From an uncultured Collinsella sp. (GTDB taxonomy: Bacteria > Actinomycetota > Coriobacteriia > Coriobacteriales > Coriobacteriaceae), in assembly GCA_900545075.1 (NCBI GenBank), contig UQXT01000081.1, positions 1 to 9,098 on the forward strand: DNA of 9,098 bases, given 5' to 3'. The notes beneath the pieces were generated by a model, which saw only the letters and a program-made list of their open reading frames with translations, had not been told where the DNA came from and did not search any database. Shown piece after piece: positions 6,131 through 9,098 of this stretch; position 1 is the first letter of the stretch, and each line of letters starts with the position of its first letter. Both the position numbers and the translations under genes were made by a program.

Positions 6131-8923
6131 GCGAAACGGATCCGTTTTTCTTGATGCGGGCGAGTATGTTTTTGAGCTTGTTAAAGTCGAGCGGTTTGGA
6201 CAGATGAGCGTTCATGCCGGCGTCGTGTGCCGCCTTGGCGTCCTCGGCAAAGGCATTGGCGGTGAGCGCGATGATGGGGATATCGGCTGCATCGACCTTC
6301 TCGCTCAGACGAATCGCGCGGGTTGCCTCGTAGCCGTCCATGTCCGGCATCATAATGTCCATCAGGATCGCATCGAAGCTGCCGGCGGGACGGCCAACGT
6401 ATAGGTCGACCGTTTCGTTGCCGTTGGCGGCACGAGTTACGACGATGCCTTCGCTTTCGAGCAGAGCCTGGGCAATCTCGGCATTGAGCTCGTTATCTTC
6501 TGCCAAAAGGACGTTCATGCCGGCAAGCGAGCAGCTGTTTGCCTGGCCGTCCGCACGTTCTCTTGCCTGAGGGTTCTTGTCGATATCGAGCGGAATCTGG
6601 ACGTTGAACGTACTCCCCACGCCAACCTCACTCGAAATCTCAATCGTGCCGCCCATCAGGTCAATAAGCGACTTGACGATTGGCATGCCCATGCCGGTTC
6701 CTTGGAACTTGCTGCGCGCATCGTCACCTTCTTGGGCAAACGGCTCATAGATATGCTTTAAAAACTTGGGAGCCATGCCAATGCCGGTATCCGAAACGCT
6801 AAAGCAAAAGAGCGCGCGCTCGTTATCGAGTGGCTTGGTCTTTGAGCTAAAGGTGACGGAGCCGCCGTGCTTGTTGTACTTAATGCTGTTGTCTAACAGG
6901 TTGATCATGATCTGTCGGATATGGGTGGGACTGCCGATCATGTATGGCCCCGTGGCGTACGGCAGACTATTGTCCTGCATTGTGATGCCGTTACTGGACG
7001 CGCGGAGCTTGCACAGCACCAGTGTATCGTCACAGAGCTCTTTGAGGTTAAAAGGTGCATGCTCCAGTGTCAGCTTGCGGTCTTCGATTTTGCCCATCTC
7101 GAGGATGTCGTTGATCAGCGAAAGCAGGTGATTGGCGGCAACGCGCGCCTTGGCACGGCTCTCGCGGGCGACTTGCATATCGCCTTCCTTCAATTCCTCA
7201 ATCTCGATAAGGCCCAGGATACCGTTGAGCGGCGTACGGATGTCGTGGCTCATGCGCGTGAGGAATGCCGTCTTAGCGGCGTTGGCAGCATCGGCTTTTT
7301 TGCGCTCGGTTCGAGCGCGCACGAGCGCCCAGATGAGCAGGACGATGCCGACCGACAACATACCGATGAGGGTGGCGGCAATAGCGGTGCGGTTGCGATA
7401 AAGGAATCGAAGCGTGTCGGATTCCTGGGCCGTGTACGACGTGGGGGAGAAATTGCTTGCGGAGAGCGATTCTCCGGAATTGATGATGCCCTTGTTGATG
7501 ATTCCCAGCAGCTCGGGTTTTCCGCGCGAAATCCAGCACGAGAGCTCACAGGTGTCAGGGAGCTCGGTCGTCTCGCAGTCCTCGAGATCGTAACGGTCAC
7601 CGATGGTCTTTACGCGTGAACTGGGAGCGACGATGCAGTGCGCCGTTCCCTTCCTGAGGGCGTCGAACGCTTCATCGTCGGATTGGTATTCGGTCACGGT
7701 CGCTGTGGGGAACAGACTTTCAAGTGCATTTTTGTTGACAAACGATGATTTGGTACAGGCGATGTTCTGAAGGTCTTTGTTCAGGTCGCTGCCGGTGTGG
7801 ATGGCGGTGAGGGATATGGTCCCCAACGATATCGACTGCACAACGCCTGTTTGCTCGGCAAACCAGTAATCTCGGTATACCGGCAGCGCAACGTCTATGC
7901 TTCCCTTTGACAGGGCCTTTGACATCATCTTGTAGCTATCAAAGGCGACGGTTTTGACCGTAATGCCAAATTTATCGTGCAGCGTCGTCGCAAGCGATGC
8001 GAGCGAACCTTCCATTTCGCCGTCTTCGTTACAGTAGGGGAGTTTGCCCGTAATGTAGCCGAGCGTGACGGTGCTGTCATTTGCTTTGAGCCGGGAACGC
8101 TCGGGGCCGTTGAGCGATGATGAACCGCTGTTTTGGGCCGAGTAGTTAGATTTGACTTCGTCGATATAGCGTGGGTTGACGCGGGCGATTGCCGTCATGG
8201 CGGCATTGATGTCGTCCATCAGGTCGGGGCGGCTTTTGGGGACGGCAAAATAGTAGTCGCTCGAACCAATGTAGAACATGGGGGAGGCGCTGGGCGACGA
8301 GGTCGTGTCGTTCATGATGATGGCATCGACCTCGTTGTTTGCGAGCGCGTCAAAGAGAACGGAGTTTCCGTCATACTTCCTGTATGTGCAGGCGATTCCT
8401 TCGTTGGCGAGCCACTGCTGGCCAACGAAGGTTTGCATAACGCCGGGGTTGCAGCCGATGGTAAGGCCTTGGAGCGCTTGGGGTCACCCTTGGCCAGATC
8501 GTCGCGCTCGGGCTTGGCGTAGATGTAGTAGCGCTCGGTGCCCTCGGGGTTCGAGGAAAAGAGCAGCTTTTGGGCGCGTTCCTCGGAGTAGGAGATGTTG
8601 GGCATGAGGTCGATCTTGCCCGCCTCGAGCATGTCCATAAGCTCGGTGAAGGTGCCGGAGACGTATTCGTACCGCCAGCCGGGCGTGTAGTACGACAGGG
8701 TCTGGAGGTACTCGTAACCCCATCCCGAGAGACGCTCGCCGGGGGTGCCGTCCTGGAAGCCCTCGTTGTTGACGAGCCAACCAACGCGGACTGTCTTGGC
8801 CTGCTGATCGGAGTCGGCGGCAAAGGCAGGGGCGGGCGCGACGGCGCTCAGTGCGGCGAGCGCGGTAAGCGCAACGGCTAGGGCGCGATATATAGCTGAA
8901 CGAAGGACAGTGGCAGCTCTCAC
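6126..8923 (-). pseudogene. BvgS/EvgS-like hybrid histidine kinase with two substrate-binding domains, frameshifted
   Basis: Two overlapping minus-strand frames form one gene. Frame one (from GTG 8923) encodes a signal peptide (1-35, cleavage after AFA) and the first part of an SBP_bac_3 module, with coherent sequence to Lys149. Frame two resumes at about 8477 (ALQGLTIGCNPGVMQ). One added base restores 2799 nt, about 932 residues. Order in the repaired protein: SBP module 1 (about 43-255), SBP module 2 (about 284-490), TM (about 512-536), HisKA with FLTRMSHDIRTPLNGI (His560), HATPase_c (Asn679; G2 box GTGMG), and receiver (Glu809/Asp810, phospho-accepting Asp856, Lys910). Periplasmic Venus-flytrap pairs before a hybrid kinase resemble BvgS and EvgS, though no separate PAS or HPt domain is seen. 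As sequenced, translation from 8923 goes out of frame and yields about 203 residues, a secreted SBP fragment. The catalytic residues downstream are all intact, which suggests a very recent mutation or a sequence error. Confidence 0.87.
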
Positions 8924-8929
8924 ATGTAA

Positions 8930-8933
8930 TCCT
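8930..8933 (-). promoter_or_regulatory. Ribosome binding site for the two-SBP kinase
   Basis: AGGA on the minus strand (8933-8930) lies 6 nt before the GTG start at 8923. An overlapping ATG at 8925 is in another frame and does not lead into the signal peptide, so GTG is chosen. Confidence 0.55.
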
Positions 8934-8957
8934 AACGAATCGAGACATTACCGCATA

Positions 8958-8966
8958 AGAATACCA
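8958..8966 (-). promoter_or_regulatory. Candidate extended -10 promoter for the two-SBP kinase
   Basis: TGG-TATTCT on the minus strand (8966-8958) has the TGn extension and four of six -10 matches. The predicted start near 8951 would give a short leader of about 28 nt. No -35 match is seen. The other kinase operon is also preceded by a TGn-type -10 (TGC-TATTAT). Confidence 0.35.
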
Positions 8967-9010
8967 GCTCAGCCTGCCCAGCCGGCAGCAGCACCGCTAA
9001 ACGGTTCCGC

Positions 9011-9041
9011 CCGGCAGTTGGGGACAGTCCCTTTCTGCCGG
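9011..9041. repeat. Nested inverted repeat, REP-like element
   Basis: The outer arms CCGGCAG (9011-9017) and CTGCCGG (9035-9041) enclose an inner perfect repeat GGGAC-A-GTCCC (9021-9031). An extra copy of CCGGCAG occurs at 8982-8988. It lies in the non-coding region upstream of the two-SBP kinase. The nested GC-rich palindrome in an intergenic spot is the usual look of REP elements mobilised by RAYT transposases. No transposase is present here. A terminator for a gene to the right is an alternative, as a short TTT lies in the plus-strand right arm spacer, not after it. Confidence 0.5.
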
Positions 9042-9098
9042 CACAGACGATATGAGCAGGACATAAAAACATTGAGAGCCCCTGCTGCATGAAAGACC

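Noticed and set aside
8438..8438. Independent start of a 770-residue kinase at ATG 8438
   Set aside because: It has no Shine-Dalgarno, begins in the middle of an SBP module and would lack the signal peptide. The frame extends naturally upstream into module 1.
8474..8490. Programmed -1 ribosomal frameshift joining the two kinase frames
   Set aside because: The direction fits, but the only run is CCCC followed by AAG, which is not a standard slippery heptamer, and no clear downstream pseudoknot was noticed. A deletion or sequence error is simpler.
8910..9092. A 60-codon plus-strand frame at the right edge
   Set aside because: No ribosome site and low-complexity Ala/Pro/Gln content; it covers the kinase promoter region and the nested repeat.

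Overview
The window looks like the chromosome of a Coriobacteriia member, most likely a Collinsella-like gut actinobacterium. This is inferred from the fairly high GC, the codon choice, the mix of proteins and the style of the large sensor kinases with substrate-binding domains. There is no rRNA or marker gene here to prove it. No CRISPR array, tRNA, insertion sequence or phage gene is visible.

Left part (1-2383): an XRE-type repressor gene runs off the left edge on the minus strand. A 140-nt region separates it from the divergent trmO (tRNA t6A37 methyltransferase), which may be translated from a leaderless transcript. Next comes a PLP-dependent MalY/PatB-type aminotransferase or C-S lyase, closed by a hairpin. 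These read as ordinary housekeeping or metabolic genes.

Right part (2400-8966): two large signal-transduction loci point at each other. On the plus strand, a substrate-binding lipoprotein (SBP) overlaps by 4 bp (ATGA) a two-TM hybrid histidine kinase with a C-terminal receiver. No ABC permease or ATPase is present, so the SBP is probably a receptor subunit rather than part of a transporter. On the minus strand is a single long kinase with signal peptide, two SBP (Venus-flytrap) modules, TM, HisKA, HATPase and receiver, as in BvgS/EvgS. Its reading frame is broken once, by one missing base near 8477-8483. Repairing that base gives a continuous protein of about 932 residues. A NimA-like flavin-binding split-barrel protein follows 42 nt downstream on the same strand. 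A strong 17-bp hairpin between the convergent units probably ends transcription from both sides.

The two loci appear to be split and fused versions of one idea: an SBP senses a small extracellular ligand and drives a His-to-Asp hybrid kinase. Neither locus carries an HPt domain or a DNA-binding response regulator, so the output must lie outside the window. The right end (8924-9098) holds the kinase promoter region and a nested inverted repeat that looks REP-like.
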